From NCBI RefSeq assembly GCF_052161655.1, contig NZ_CP197418.1:9424001-9488000 (forward strand): a stretch of DNA of 64,000 bases, in the 5' to 3' direction. The notes under the pieces are model-generated. The model was not told the DNA's origin and ran no database searches. It was given only the letters and a program-made list of their open reading frames with translations. Below, piece by piece: positions 52,194 to 61,503 of this stretch (the stretch's first letter is position 1; each line of letters begins with the position of its first letter). The position numbers and the translations under genes were made by a program. Source of the DNA: Novipirellula sp052161655. Its GTDB lineage: Bacteria; Planctomycetota; Planctomycetia; Pirellulales; Pirellulaceae.

Positions 52194-53189
52194 ATGGGTG
52201 TTCAGTGGAAAGCCTTTGTTGATCAGATTAGCCACTACGAATCGTTCGTGCTTGTCAGTCACATTCGCCCCGATTGCGATGCATTGGGCAGCGAACTGGG
52301 GATGGCCGAGGTGCTGCGAACGATTGGCAAGAAAGTGCGAATCATCAACGCTCACCGCACCCCTGCGGCACTGCAATTCCTGGATCCAGCCAGCAACATC
52401 GAAGTCCTGGGTGACAATGTTGAAGCCGAAGACATTTCGGCTGATTGCATCATGATTCTCGACACCAGCGCCTGGGCACAACTCGGAGACATGGGCGACG
52501 TGATTCGCAGTTCCCGTGCCGACAAAATCGTCCTGGACCACCACGTGGGCGAAGACGAGTTGAACGCGACGATGTACAAGGATTATCAAGCCGAAGCGAC
52601 CGGCCACCTTGTCGTGCAAGCCGCCGATGCATTGGGCGTTCCGTTGACTCGCAGCATGTCGATGCCTTTGTTTGCCGCAATCGCAACCGATACAGGCTGG
52701 TTCCGGTTCGGTAGCGTGACGCCGGAAACCTACCGCGTCGTCGCTCGTCTGATCGACGCAGGCGTGGTTCCCAGCGAAGTTTATGCGGACCTGTACGAGC
52801 GTGACACGCTGGGCCGACTGCGTCTTCGCGGGCTGATCCTGTCGCGAACGCAATCGGAACTCGACGGTGCTCTGATGCACACGCATGTCGAAAAAGAAGA
52901 CTTTGCCAAAGTCGGCGCCGAACCCAACGACACCGAAGACGCAATCAATCTGACCTTGGCAGTCCAAGGCACGAAGGCGGCAGTGATCTTTGTGGGGCAA
53001 ATCCGAGGCGGCTTCAAACTGAGCTTCCGCAGCCGATGCGGCATGGATTGCAACGAAGTGGCTCGCAAGTTTGGCGGCGGCGGCCACAAGGCGGCGGCCG
53101 GCGGATTCCTCGAAGGCACGCTGGACGACGTTCGCGGCCGCGTGTTGCCCGTCGTCATCGAAGCGGTCCAAAAAGCACTCGGCGAGTAA
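52194..53189 (+). CDS. DHH-family phosphoesterase (NrnA-like)
   Basis: 331 residues. DHH motifs SHIRPDCDALGSELG (metal ligands), ILDTSAW and VLDHHVGEDE are followed by the DHHA1 C-terminal motif FGGGGHKAAAGGF. In relatives this protein degrades short oligoribonucleotides and dephosphorylates 3'-phosphoadenosine 5'-phosphate. The domain order and length fit NrnA rather than RecJ or GdpP. The position after ribF is common in other phyla (near rbfA/truB/ribF). Confidence 0.9.
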   Translation: MGVQWKAFVDQISHYESFVLVSHIRPDCDALGSELGMAEVLRTIGKKVRIINAHRTPAALQFLDPASNIEVLGDNVEAEDISADCIMILDTSAWAQLGDMGDVIRSSRADKIVLDHHVGEDELNATMYKDYQAEATGHLVVQAADALGVPLTRSMSMPLFAAIATDTGWFRFGSVTPETYRVVARLIDAGVVPSEVYADLYERDTLGRLRLRGLILSRTQSELDGALMHTHVEKEDFAKVGAEPNDTEDAINLTLAVQGTKAAVIFVGQIRGGFKLSFRSRCGMDCNEVARKFGGGGHKAAAGGFLEGTLDDVRGRVLPVVIEAVQKALGE

Positions 53190-53244
53190 GAACAGTCTGC
53201 TAAGCAGGTCGTTCGGTATTTACCGATGAAACGTCGATCATTCT

Positions 53245-53325
53245 GTGAGCCGTGGGCCGTAAGGCACCGGGTAATGCGTGGGACCCGGCCGCTCACGCGT
53301 CACGGCTCACTAAATCAGCAGTCCC
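53245..53325 (-). repeat. Family A element, copy A4 (partial)
   Basis: Same orientation as A2: core GTGAGCCGTG...CACGGCTCAC (53245-53310), then TAAATCAGCAGTCCC. The other terminal arm is missing. It lies just after the nrnA-like gene. An out-of-frame open frame crossing A1, A3 and A4 encodes the same peptide start MGRKAPGN, which is a repeat artefact. Confidence 0.6.
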
Positions 53326-53419
53326 AAAGCGTACTTCGGGGGGCAGCGAGACGCTACAATGCTGTCCTGATCGAGTGACAACGATTGGCACTCGCGTTAC
53401 GCTTTGGAGATTCCCCCCG

Positions 53420-54709
53420 ATGCCGGACCCCATCATTGTTCGCTGCAGCAAGTGCCAGCAGCGAATGAAAGTCATACCGCTGGCGACCGAATCACAGGTT
53501 AAATGTGTCGGCTGTGGTGCGGTTTTGCGTATCGCGGCAGCCAAGGGCCCAGCTGGGCAAGTACCAGGCGGACAAGCATTAGGTGGGCAAGGATTCGGTG
53601 GGCAAACCGCAGCTCCGGCGACCACGCCAGCGAGACCGACACCGACATCGCATTTTGCACCCTCCCCTGCCCCACAACCTCGGCCTGCCGCGGCGGCAGC
53701 TCCGAAGGCAGCTAAGAAAGGGATCCCGAAGTGGGTGTTCATTGTGGTCGGCACCTTGGTGCTACTGCCCTTAGTTTGCTGTGGCGGGATAGGGTTGATC
53801 ATTTCGATGCGAGTGAACAGCGGTAAACCTGTTCCGATCGCCGTTTCGCTGCGGGCCGCGGTGCCGCCTCACCAATTCCCGCAACTCGGCACACCCGAAA
53901 AAACATACCCGTCGGGCGTGAAGCGGTATTTTGTCCGCGTGCAATCGCACCCCACTTTGCCTGGCCATCAAATGCAAATGCAAGTGTTCGTCCCTGCGGG
54001 TGAACATGCCGCTCATTCGTTGCCTTGCGTGCTGGTTGCCCCCGCGGGAACCCCGATGATCCATGGCGTGGGTTTACAAGAGCACGAAGAATACGATGCC
54101 GAAACCTTGCCGTATGCCAACGCTGGATTCGTGGTCGTTCATTATTCCCTGGACGGCGCGATCCCCGAAGGCACCGACGACGAATCGATGCCTGGCATCA
54201 TCGGCAAGGCATATCCCGCGTTCAAAGCATCCGGAGCGGGAGTGGTCAACGGACGAAACGCAGTCGAGTTCGTTACGAAGAATCTTGCCATGGTCGATCC
54301 GCAGCAAATCAATTGCGCGGGCCATAGCTCCGCAGGAAGTCTATCGCTACTGCTTGCTGCTCACGACCCACGCATCCACCGCTGCGTGGCTTACGCGGCG
54401 GCCTACGATCTCGAAGCCCGTATGGGTGACATGGCATCCAACTTCGCGATGCGAACGCTAATGCCAGGCATCAAAGAGTTCATCACGGAGACTTCACCGA
54501 TAAACCATATCGATACGATTGGTTGCCCAGTGTTGATCTTTCATGCCCGCGACGACAGCAACGTGCCGTTCTCTGACGCTGAAACGTTCGTCGCACGAAT
54601 GAAGGCTGCAAACAAAAATGTCACGTTCGAAACCACACCGACCGGCGACCACTACGATTCGATGATCGATCCCGGTATCCCGACCGCGATCAAGTGGCTG
54701 AAAAAGTAA
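53420..54709 (+). CDS. Zinc-ribbon, membrane-anchored alpha/beta hydrolase
   Basis: About 429 residues from ATG at 53420 (MPDPIIVRCSKCQQRM). An N-terminal zinc ribbon (CSKC...CVGCG) is followed by a Gly/Gln and Pro/Ala-rich linker and a membrane segment (WVFIVVGTLVLLPLVCCGGIGLII). The external hydrolase domain has the nucleophile elbow GHSSAGSLSLLL and a C-terminal Asp/His (FHARDDSNVPF, GDHYDS). The frame is open upstream into repeat A4. The linker contains a minus-strand KOPS-like pair (53660-53672) encoding PSPAPQ. Substrate unknown. The architecture resembles that of the 46722 gene. Confidence 0.8.
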   Translation: MPDPIIVRCSKCQQRMKVIPLATESQVKCVGCGAVLRIAAAKGPAGQVPGGQALGGQGFGGQTAAPATTPARPTPTSHFAPSPAPQPRPAAAAAPKAAKKGIPKWVFIVVGTLVLLPLVCCGGIGLIISMRVNSGKPVPIAVSLRAAVPPHQFPQLGTPEKTYPSGVKRYFVRVQSHPTLPGHQMQMQVFVPAGEHAAHSLPCVLVAPAGTPMIHGVGLQEHEEYDAETLPYANAGFVVVHYSLDGAIPEGTDDESMPGIIGKAYPAFKASGAGVVNGRNAVEFVTKNLAMVDPQQINCAGHSSAGSLSLLLAAHDPRIHRCVAYAAAYDLEARMGDMASNFAMRTLMPGIKEFITETSPINHIDTIGCPVLIFHARDDSNVPFSDAETFVARMKAANKNVTFETTPTGDHYDSMIDPGIPTAIKWLKK

Positions 54710-54724
54710 TCGAGCAGCTGGCCG

Positions 54725-56737
54725 TTACTTCAAGTAGAAGCCGCTCAGCGACCAGCCGTCGTTTTCGGTCACGATGAAGTTCCCACCTTCGGGAAGATGC
54801 TTTTCAATCGTGGCGAGCGGGGGCAGCTTGTCTGTCTTGATCGGCTCTGCTTCGTTTCCGTTTTCGTCCTTGAACACGCGGCGGATGATCGTCGCCAGGA
54901 TCGAGTCGCTGTCCTTCAGCTTCCCCGTTCGCAACAGTTCATACTTCACGCGGAGCGAAACGCTCGTGCGAGCGATCCGGCTGAGCGAGACCTGTTTGGC
55001 ACCTAGATCCTTCAGTGCATCAACAACGTTGGCGACTTCGGGCAAATCCGAAAAGCCTCCTTTTTGACCGGCGTGAATACGTTTCACGGTCTCGATTAAC
55101 AGATCGGGATGGCTCGAGAACATCAGATATGAACTGCCCTTCGCCCCCTTCTCATCAACGACGGCGATCGCCCAATGATCCAATAGTGGCGGAGCCTGCT
55201 CGACCGTCTCTTCCTCGAACCCCAGGTCGCCAAAAATATCAGCCTCAAACGTGGCGTCCGATGAACTTCCTCGCTGAACTCGCCATATTTCAACTCCCGG
55301 CAAAACGTCAATCTTGCTGGCGTCCGGCTCCACTTCCATTGCCTTGCGTACCGCAAGTTTGATGGCATCGGCATTCTTCAAACGAACCGAAATCAACATT
55401 CGCTCCGAATTCACCTCCGCAGGCAACGTGTTGTCCGTCATCAAGATTACTTCATCGCCTAACGCAGGTAATACGTTATTTTTTAAATCAATTTGAGGTC
55501 CATCCGTATCGTCGCGAATCCCTTCAATCATCGGCGAGAAAATATCATCACCAAAGGCTTCGTTGATCATAGACTCGGATGCCCAAAATGCATCGGCAAT
55601 CTTCAAGCGAATCTGGCTTACTGTCCCAGCATCTTTGCCAACCCAATCAGGAACCGGATCCAAAGTAGCGTTGAAAAAGGACAACATCCGAGCGGCTTTT
55701 TCGTACTTGCTAGGCTCGTTGGTTGTGGGTGGAGCAAGCACAAAACCGCGATGCAATACGTCGTAACGGTCACCCGCGATAGCGAGAATACCTCCGGCTG
55801 CCTTGACCGCATCAAAGCCTTGATTTTCAAGCAGCTTCAAAATGTCCACTTGGTTGCCACGATCCACCTGGAAGGTCTCACGCAGAATGCGGCCCATCTG
55901 AATGGGCCGAGCGAACCATTCGCCCGCCACCGTGCTGTTGCCTTTGGTGAACGGAACTTGCATCGCTCGGCTGGACCGAGTCAGCACGTCGCGAAACTCA
56001 GCAGACTCACTGATCGAAGGCACGTTGGTTTCACCAGAGAGTGCATCGAGCACCCCCGTGACGACGGTATCGCGATCCGAAGCGATGATGCGAACATCGT
56101 CATACGTGATCGCAATCTGTTCGATCTTCAACTGGCCTGGTTTTGGTTTGGTTGTGTAAACGCGAATGGTTTGGCCGCGATACTCTTTGTCGCTGCGGGT
56201 TGCTCCGCCCGACTTCAAATCGCGATCGATTTGATCGACCGCCACGTCGGCCTGTTTGCGAAGTCCGCGAATATCCGCAATTACACACACGGAAAAGGGA
56301 CGCCGCTTGTCTTTAGGGAACGGCAGCCACGCCATCACCGCTTCGCCTGAGGCGATATCGTACAGATCCTGAGGCTTCAGACCGACGCGATTGTCCAGCG
56401 AATCGAAGTACTTCTCCGCTCGCTCACGCTGCGCATCGATGAAGGGCTGCATCGCTGGATCGTCGACCAGCTGGCCAAGATGCGTTTTGTGCCACGCTTT
56501 GCAAAAATCTGGCACGTTGGGAACGCGAACTAACCCTGCCAAGGAGTCAGGCAGCAATTTGATCGCGGGTACGTAACCAGCTGCCCCCCCTGCTCCGGCG
56601 TTCGCCACGGCCCCATCGGCCGCGTTTTCGGTTGCATCTTGAGCACGGGCCGTGGTGCCGCAAAATCCAAACGTGATGACGCATAGAAACAGGAAGGAAT
56701 AGATTCGCGAGGGGGAAGCGTAGGCTAGGCTGTACAT
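54725..56737 (-). CDS. Large secreted protein of unknown function
   Basis: 670 residues. A signal peptide (RIYSFLFLCVITFGFCGTTARAQ) precedes a long soluble protein without a motif I can name. It has repeated planctomycete-like features: KLLPDSLAGLVRVPNVPDFC near the start, DEVILMTDNTLP and SYLMFSSHPDLL. It may be a periplasmic or surface protein of the DUF3352-like type, with moderate doubt. It is convergent with the hydrolase gene and lies alone. Confidence 0.6.
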   Translation of the reverse strand: MYSLAYASPSRIYSFLFLCVITFGFCGTTARAQDATENAADGAVANAGAGGAAGYVPAIKLLPDSLAGLVRVPNVPDFCKAWHKTHLGQLVDDPAMQPFIDAQRERAEKYFDSLDNRVGLKPQDLYDIASGEAVMAWLPFPKDKRRPFSVCVIADIRGLRKQADVAVDQIDRDLKSGGATRSDKEYRGQTIRVYTTKPKPGQLKIEQIAITYDDVRIIASDRDTVVTGVLDALSGETNVPSISESAEFRDVLTRSSRAMQVPFTKGNSTVAGEWFARPIQMGRILRETFQVDRGNQVDILKLLENQGFDAVKAAGGILAIAGDRYDVLHRGFVLAPPTTNEPSKYEKAARMLSFFNATLDPVPDWVGKDAGTVSQIRLKIADAFWASESMINEAFGDDIFSPMIEGIRDDTDGPQIDLKNNVLPALGDEVILMTDNTLPAEVNSERMLISVRLKNADAIKLAVRKAMEVEPDASKIDVLPGVEIWRVQRGSSSDATFEADIFGDLGFEEETVEQAPPLLDHWAIAVVDEKGAKGSSYLMFSSHPDLLIETVKRIHAGQKGGFSDLPEVANVVDALKDLGAKQVSLSRIARTSVSLRVKYELLRTGKLKDSDSILATIIRRVFKDENGNEAEPIKTDKLPPLATIEKHLPEGGNFIVTENDGWSLSGFYLK

Positions 56738-57059
56738 TCAGTATCCGGTCTCTAAGACTTCTCTGGGAACATGAGGTGTGGGCAGCCTCTAAGTCCAGCC
56801 GCCCGACAACCCGTATGTTATCGAACTCGATTTACCCCCGAAACGCCGCCTAGGCAACTTATGAGGACAAAATCGACTCTTTACAGAAATTCTTAGTGAA
56901 CAGAACTACGGCAATGTGCTGCGAAACATCCCCTAAAATGGGGAGATCGCACCCGACAAACACTGCAACAGCCGAGTCGAAACCGAAAAACCAACCAAAT
57001 CCAGCCGAAACCACAGGGCTAACCGACAACCACCACACCAACCGCCCCGTGCCACAGGA
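56738..57059. other. Intergenic region after ppk1
   Basis: 322 bp with no clear gene, repeat or hairpin. It should contain the promoter of the leftward secreted-protein gene and the end of the ppk1 transcript. Confidence 0.4.
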
Positions 57060-59285
57060 CTAATCAGGCTGTTTGGGCTCGTGTGTTTCAAACGTAGTGC
57101 GACGGCTCTGCTTGGTCTTGCGTGTGACCTCGACCGCCTCGTTGTACAACACAAGCTGCGACTGGAACGGCAGCTTTGCTTTTTTGTCCGACTGACCCCG
57201 ATCGTACAATCCCGTGGGCAACATTCGCCAAGCGTTGGTGGTGTCTTTAAAATAGGTTCGCAGCACATGCAGCAACCGCTCGCGGGACGTGGGGTCCATC
57301 ACCGGCACAAACAGCTCGACACGCCGATCCAGATTTCGAGGCATCCAATCCGCGCTACTGATAAACAGTTCGTCATCGCCCCCATGACGAAAATAGACAA
57401 TCCGAGCATGCTCGAGGAACCGATCGACAATCGAGATAACTTCGATGTTCTCGCTCAATCCCTTCACGCCTGGCTTTAGACAACAGACGCCACGGATGTT
57501 TAAACGCACTCGTACTCCTGCCTGGCTGGCTCGGTACAACGCGTCAATGACTTGCGTATCGACTAGCGCGTTTAGTTTTACCAGAATCTCTGCTTTCTGG
57601 CCCTCAAGACAACGCCGCGTCTCGGCTTCGATCAGATCGAGAATTCGATTTCGCAGAGTGATCGGCGCGGCCGCCAACAACTGTAATTGCTGTGGCTGGC
57701 TGGCGCCCGTGACCGCGTTAAAGAACGTCGTTGCATCCGCGCCGAGCGTATCATTGCACGTTAACAACGAAACATCACTGTACAGATTCGCGGTTGCTTC
57801 GTTGTAATTGCCGGTTCCAAAATGCAGATAGCGAACGATCCCTTGAGGCTCGCGGCGAACGATGATGCAGACCTTTGCATGCGTCTTTAAGCCGCGAATA
57901 CCATAGATCACTTGGACCCCGGCCTGTTCCATTTCGCGAGCCCACTCGATGTTGCGGGCTTCATCGAAGCGTGCTTTTAACTCCACGATCACCGAGACGT
58001 ACTTACCACGTTCGGCTGCACGCATTAACGCAGCGACAATCGGGCTCCGCTTGCTAGTGCGATATAGCACCTGTTTGATGGCCAACACATCGGGATCGAC
58101 TGACGCCTCTTCGATCAAGCGAATGATCGGATCAAAACGCTCGTAAGGATGCACCAGCAACACGTCGCCTTTTGCGATCGTAGTGAACAAGCATTCGGCG
58201 GGATCAATACTTGGATGCGATTGAGGCACCCAGGCTTCATCACGCAGCGAATCAAAGCCTTCGAGACCATGTAGAGTGAATAAGTAACTCAGGTCTAATG
58301 GCCCGTCGATCGGATAGAGATCCTGATTGGTCAGCTGCATGATTTCCGACAAGAACGAAACGACATGATCGCTTGCCGCCGCGCTGTATTCCAATCGCAC
58401 GACGCGTGACAAACGCCGGCTCTCAAGCACTTCTTCCATGCCGTCGACAAGATCCGCAGCGCCATCTTCCTGCAACTCGACGTCGGCATTGCGAGTGATG
58501 CGGAATGCAACACATTCCATCACCTCGCGTCCTGGAAAAAAGTCCTCGACGTAGTGCGTCACGAGATCTTCGAGCAAGATGTAGTCGTGCCCACGCTCTG
58601 AAGGCATCGAGACCAATCGCGGTACGGTGCGGCCAAGCGGAATCACCGCGAACTGCCATGAATCAGCTGATTCAGCTGTCGCAGGCGTTTCGGCTTCCGC
58701 AGTCTCGCTCACGTCGCCGGATGGTTTTGCGGTTGGCAATGCACGCATCCGCACGCACAAGTGGACGCCTAATCCTTGCAACAGTGGAAAAGGACGATCA
58801 TATGTAATCGCTTGTGGCGACAACACGGCCGAAACGTCACTTTGGAACCGCTGGTCAGCGACTTCGCGAGCTCGATCGCTGCAATCACTCATGTTAATCC
58901 GGCGGATGTCCGCTGCCGCCAATTGCGGTTCAAGCACATCGCGAAGCAGATCATATTGTCGAGCCACCATCTCGTGAACACGACTCGAAACCGCATTGAT
59001 TTGCTGCGAAACGGTCAATCCAGCCGCATCACGCACCATCGCATTGCGGTCAAATTGCAGTTTCAGCCCGCCGACGCGGACCATCATAAATTCGTCGAGA
59101 TTGGAGCCTGAAATGGCAAGAAACTTGGCCCGCTCCAGCAGCGGTACCGATCGATCCTCGGCTTGCTCAAGTACACGTTGATTAAATTCCAGCCAACTCA
59201 ATTCACGATTCATGAATCGATGATCGGGAAGCGGCAAATCGATTGGGCTGGGCTTTTTCTTAGCGCCTGCACTCTTTTTTGACAC
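57060..59285 (-). CDS. ppk1: Polyphosphate kinase 1
   Basis: Reversibly makes polyphosphate from ATP. 741 residues, the usual length. N-terminal MNRELSWLEFNQRVLEQA; the catalytic core has LAIKQVLYRTSKRSPI, ELKARFDEARNI, the active-site His in THAKVCIIVRR, FGTGNYNEATANLYSD, and SSADWMPRNLDRRVEL. The N-terminus is Lys-rich before the fold. No ppx gene is seen beside it. Monocistronic. Confidence 0.95.
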   Translation of the reverse strand: MSKKSAGAKKKPSPIDLPLPDHRFMNRELSWLEFNQRVLEQAEDRSVPLLERAKFLAISGSNLDEFMMVRVGGLKLQFDRNAMVRDAAGLTVSQQINAVSSRVHEMVARQYDLLRDVLEPQLAAADIRRINMSDCSDRAREVADQRFQSDVSAVLSPQAITYDRPFPLLQGLGVHLCVRMRALPTAKPSGDVSETAEAETPATAESADSWQFAVIPLGRTVPRLVSMPSERGHDYILLEDLVTHYVEDFFPGREVMECVAFRITRNADVELQEDGAADLVDGMEEVLESRRLSRVVRLEYSAAASDHVVSFLSEIMQLTNQDLYPIDGPLDLSYLFTLHGLEGFDSLRDEAWVPQSHPSIDPAECLFTTIAKGDVLLVHPYERFDPIIRLIEEASVDPDVLAIKQVLYRTSKRSPIVAALMRAAERGKYVSVIVELKARFDEARNIEWAREMEQAGVQVIYGIRGLKTHAKVCIIVRREPQGIVRYLHFGTGNYNEATANLYSDVSLLTCNDTLGADATTFFNAVTGASQPQQLQLLAAAPITLRNRILDLIEAETRRCLEGQKAEILVKLNALVDTQVIDALYRASQAGVRVRLNIRGVCCLKPGVKGLSENIEVISIVDRFLEHARIVYFRHGGDDELFISSADWMPRNLDRRVELFVPVMDPTSRERLLHVLRTYFKDTTNAWRMLPTGLYDRGQSDKKAKLPFQSQLVLYNEAVEVTRKTKQSRRTTFETHEPKQPD

Positions 59286-59598
59286 GGCGACGGTTCATGA
59301 TAAGAGGAGAAAGGGACGTCCGTATGGTGCACCAATGTAACGGAGCCAGCAACGACGCGGGAGCCACCCGCGCCCAACCCTATTCGTCGGCGGGCATTGG
59401 CCCGATGCCATCGACTCTGACACGAATCGGATGGATTTTGCAGCGGTGCGGCGCGAGCCGCCCGGCCTAAATTGAACGTTTTTCTTGCTGCAGCCGGACG
59501 GCTTGCGCCGTACCGCTAACAAAGTCGATGGCGTTCGCCACGATTCTCGCAAATCACCGCATCAACCGAGAGCCAACCCTCTCGGGCAGATTTCCACT
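59286..59598. other. Intergenic region with family B repeat B3
   Basis: Holds the full family B copy at 59407-59532. Nothing else was recognised in the 313 bp. Confidence 0.5.
59407..59532. repeat. Family B palindromic repeat, copy B3 (full length)
   Basis: 126 bp with ends GCCATCGACT and AGTCGATGGC. Inner arms GCGGTGCGGCGCGAGCCG and CGGCTTGCGCCGTACCGC make a long hairpin. The spacer contains AAATTGAACGTTTTT. This is the best copy for defining the family. Confidence 0.7.
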
Positions 59599-60711
59599 CT
59601 ACTCAGACGCATTCGCCGTTGATTCAGTTTCGACCACGATGCCGTCTTTCGACTCCACGACCACCGCGATCTGTGACTCCGACTGGCCATCGGTACCGAA
59701 CAAAACTCGAAACGCTTTGGGATAAAAGTCTTTACCGTAGCTCATCTCACCGCCTTGATGACCGACCAATCCGACGATCCCGGCAACGACTAACAGCCCG
59801 ACTTTCCAAGTGCGTGTCCACGCGATGCTGTCTTTCCAAACGCTGACTGCGGCGACGATCATCAACACCACGGACATGATCGTGACGATGATGCCGCTCC
59901 AGCGATGCCAAAACACCTCCGAATCAAAATCGACGCGATCCCATCCTGCGTAACCTTGCTGAGTCGCAAACGACCACCCCATCGCCGTTGCAGCGACCGA
60001 GGACAACGCACCCAGAACTAAACATGCCAACGGAATCTGAGTACCAATCTCAGGCCACTTCATCCCCAATACGACAAACAATGCACCGACGGTGAGTAAT
60101 GCAATGGGAAAGTGTACAGTCGCAGGGTGCAGGTAACCTTGAAACGCCCATGCTCGCTCGGGCAGACTCCGATCAACTGGCTCCGATGCGACCGGAGGAA
60201 CCGCTTCACCGGACGCCAACAACGGCACGCCCTCGGGCCAGTGAGCTCCTTCGGAAATCCAAACGCGGACGAGTGCGAGTTCACCGGGGGTCAAAGGTCC
60301 GCCGTGCGCCGCCGGAGGCATTAGCATGTCTTCGTCTTCGGTCGTTAAATAATCGATGAATAGCGAACTCGATTCGATATCTTCGGCTTCGATATAGCCC
60401 ATTAACGAATCGACATCATCGACGCGAAAATCATTCTTTGCTTCTTCGGGACCGTGACAATCCAAACAACGAGCAACGAAAATTGGAGCGATGTCACGCT
60501 CGAAATTCACCATCCGGCCTTCGTCATCCAAAACCTTCGCAGGCCCCGAGACGTTCTTTTCCAGGATCACGACATCCACTTCGGGCGTCTGAACGGTAAC
60601 ACGACTCGGTGGGTCGGCAGCCTCGGAATCAGCAAACGCGGGGACGGCCACAGATAGACCGGCCACAAACATGAATGCAACACGAGGCAGCAGTGGAAGG
60701 ATGGTTTTCAT
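59599..60711 (-). CDS. Planctomycete-type cytochrome c fused to DUF2231 membrane domain
   Basis: About 370 residues from ATG at 60711 (MKTILPLL); the frame is open to 60765. A signal peptide is followed by a c-type heme motif CLDCHGPE with a downstream MPP Met region, in the PSCyt1-like context FERDIAPIFVARC. A DUF2231 membrane part with four helices follows (HPATVHFPIALLTVG, MGWSFATQQGYAGWD). It probably works in electron transfer at the cytoplasmic membrane. A sigma-like gene lies directly upstream on the same strand, an arrangement seen repeatedly in planctomycetes. Confidence 0.8.
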   Translation of the reverse strand: MKTILPLLPRVAFMFVAGLSVAVPAFADSEAADPPSRVTVQTPEVDVVILEKNVSGPAKVLDDEGRMVNFERDIAPIFVARCLDCHGPEEAKNDFRVDDVDSLMGYIEAEDIESSSLFIDYLTTEDEDMLMPPAAHGGPLTPGELALVRVWISEGAHWPEGVPLLASGEAVPPVASEPVDRSLPERAWAFQGYLHPATVHFPIALLTVGALFVVLGMKWPEIGTQIPLACLVLGALSSVAATAMGWSFATQQGYAGWDRVDFDSEVFWHRWSGIIVTIMSVVLMIVAAVSVWKDSIAWTRTWKVGLLVVAGIVGLVGHQGGEMSYGKDFYPKAFRVLFGTDGQSESQIAVVVESKDGIVVETESTANASE

Positions 60712-60801
60712 GTCAGTCTCAATTAATAGGAGGGACTCAGAAAGCTCTTCATGAGCTGACGGCAATTCAGGTGGGAGGCGGGGTGGGATGGTAGGAAGGG
60801 G

Positions 60802-61503
60802 TCAGATCACAATCCCGTCAAAGGCCTTGGTCAAACCGAGGGTCTGCAGTTCAATTTTAACATCTTTCGGGGTTGGTTTCTCTAAAGTCTCAGCGACCTC
60901 ATCGGCCAGCAGTTGAGCGAACATGGCACGGGCTTCGGGAAGTATCTGTCGAATCCGGGCCTCGGTCAATTCAATTCCCCGGTCGGCCTTGATTCGCTGG
61001 GCCAGCGGTTGGCCCGGCTGCTTGGGTTTCGTGGTGGCACAGTGCAGTACCGAAAACATCGGCATCTCAGGATTCTTGTGCTCGAGTTGCTCCAACGCAC
61101 GCCATGCGCGTTCGAGCAGCCCAGTCCTCCAAAACGACAACCACTTTTCATTATCGTTCATAATCGACTCGATTGACGCAGCCGAACGCTGATTTTCGGG
61201 AAGTTCTGCGAGGCGAGTTTTTGCGGTCGAGCGAATCGCACGAATCAAGAAGTCTCGCAATTTGCCTTTTTTGTACTCGCCGAAGCCGACGGAAACCAAA
61301 TGGGCAATCAGCAATTTCAGACACTCGTCCGCATGATCCGAGGAGCCGAGAATCGCCAACAATTGACGACGAACGGTCACCAAATAACGCAATACAAACC
61401 CGGCCGCACTGTTCGCTTGCGTCCAAGGATTCGATGAACGGACCAAATTTACCGAGGTCGTTCGCTGTGTTGCGGCGGGAGTATCTTGTGACATAAGTAC
61501 CAT
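60802..61503 (-). CDS. Diverged sigma-factor-like protein
   Basis: 233 residues (ATG 61494, three codons in, is possible). The first part resembles planctomycete ECF-type sigma region 2 in outline: TTSVNLVRSSNPW..., then a helix GSSDHADECLKLLIAHLV where DA-D-LTQE is usual, and KKGKLRDFLIRAIRSTAK. Acidic core-binding residues are weak. The C-terminal part (RIKADRGIELTEARIRQILPEARAMFAQLLADEV) looks like region 4. It may be a degenerate or specialised sigma factor. The cytochrome/DUF2231 gene follows 90 bp later. The call is tentative. Confidence 0.55.
   Translation of the reverse strand: MVLMSQDTPAATQRTTSVNLVRSSNPWTQANSAAGFVLRYLVTVRRQLLAILGSSDHADECLKLLIAHLVSVGFGEYKKGKLRDFLIRAIRSTAKTRLAELPENQRSAASIESIMNDNEKWLSFWRTGLLERAWRALEQLEHKNPEMPMFSVLHCATTKPKQPGQPLAQRIKADRGIELTEARIRQILPEARAMFAQLLADEVAETLEKPTPKDVKIELQTLGLTKAFDGIVI

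Noticed and set aside
53252..53419. N-terminal extension of the hydrolase gene (MGRKAPGN...)
   Set aside because: The extension is family A repeat sequence; the same peptide appears at three other unlinked places. The zinc ribbon begins only at 53420.
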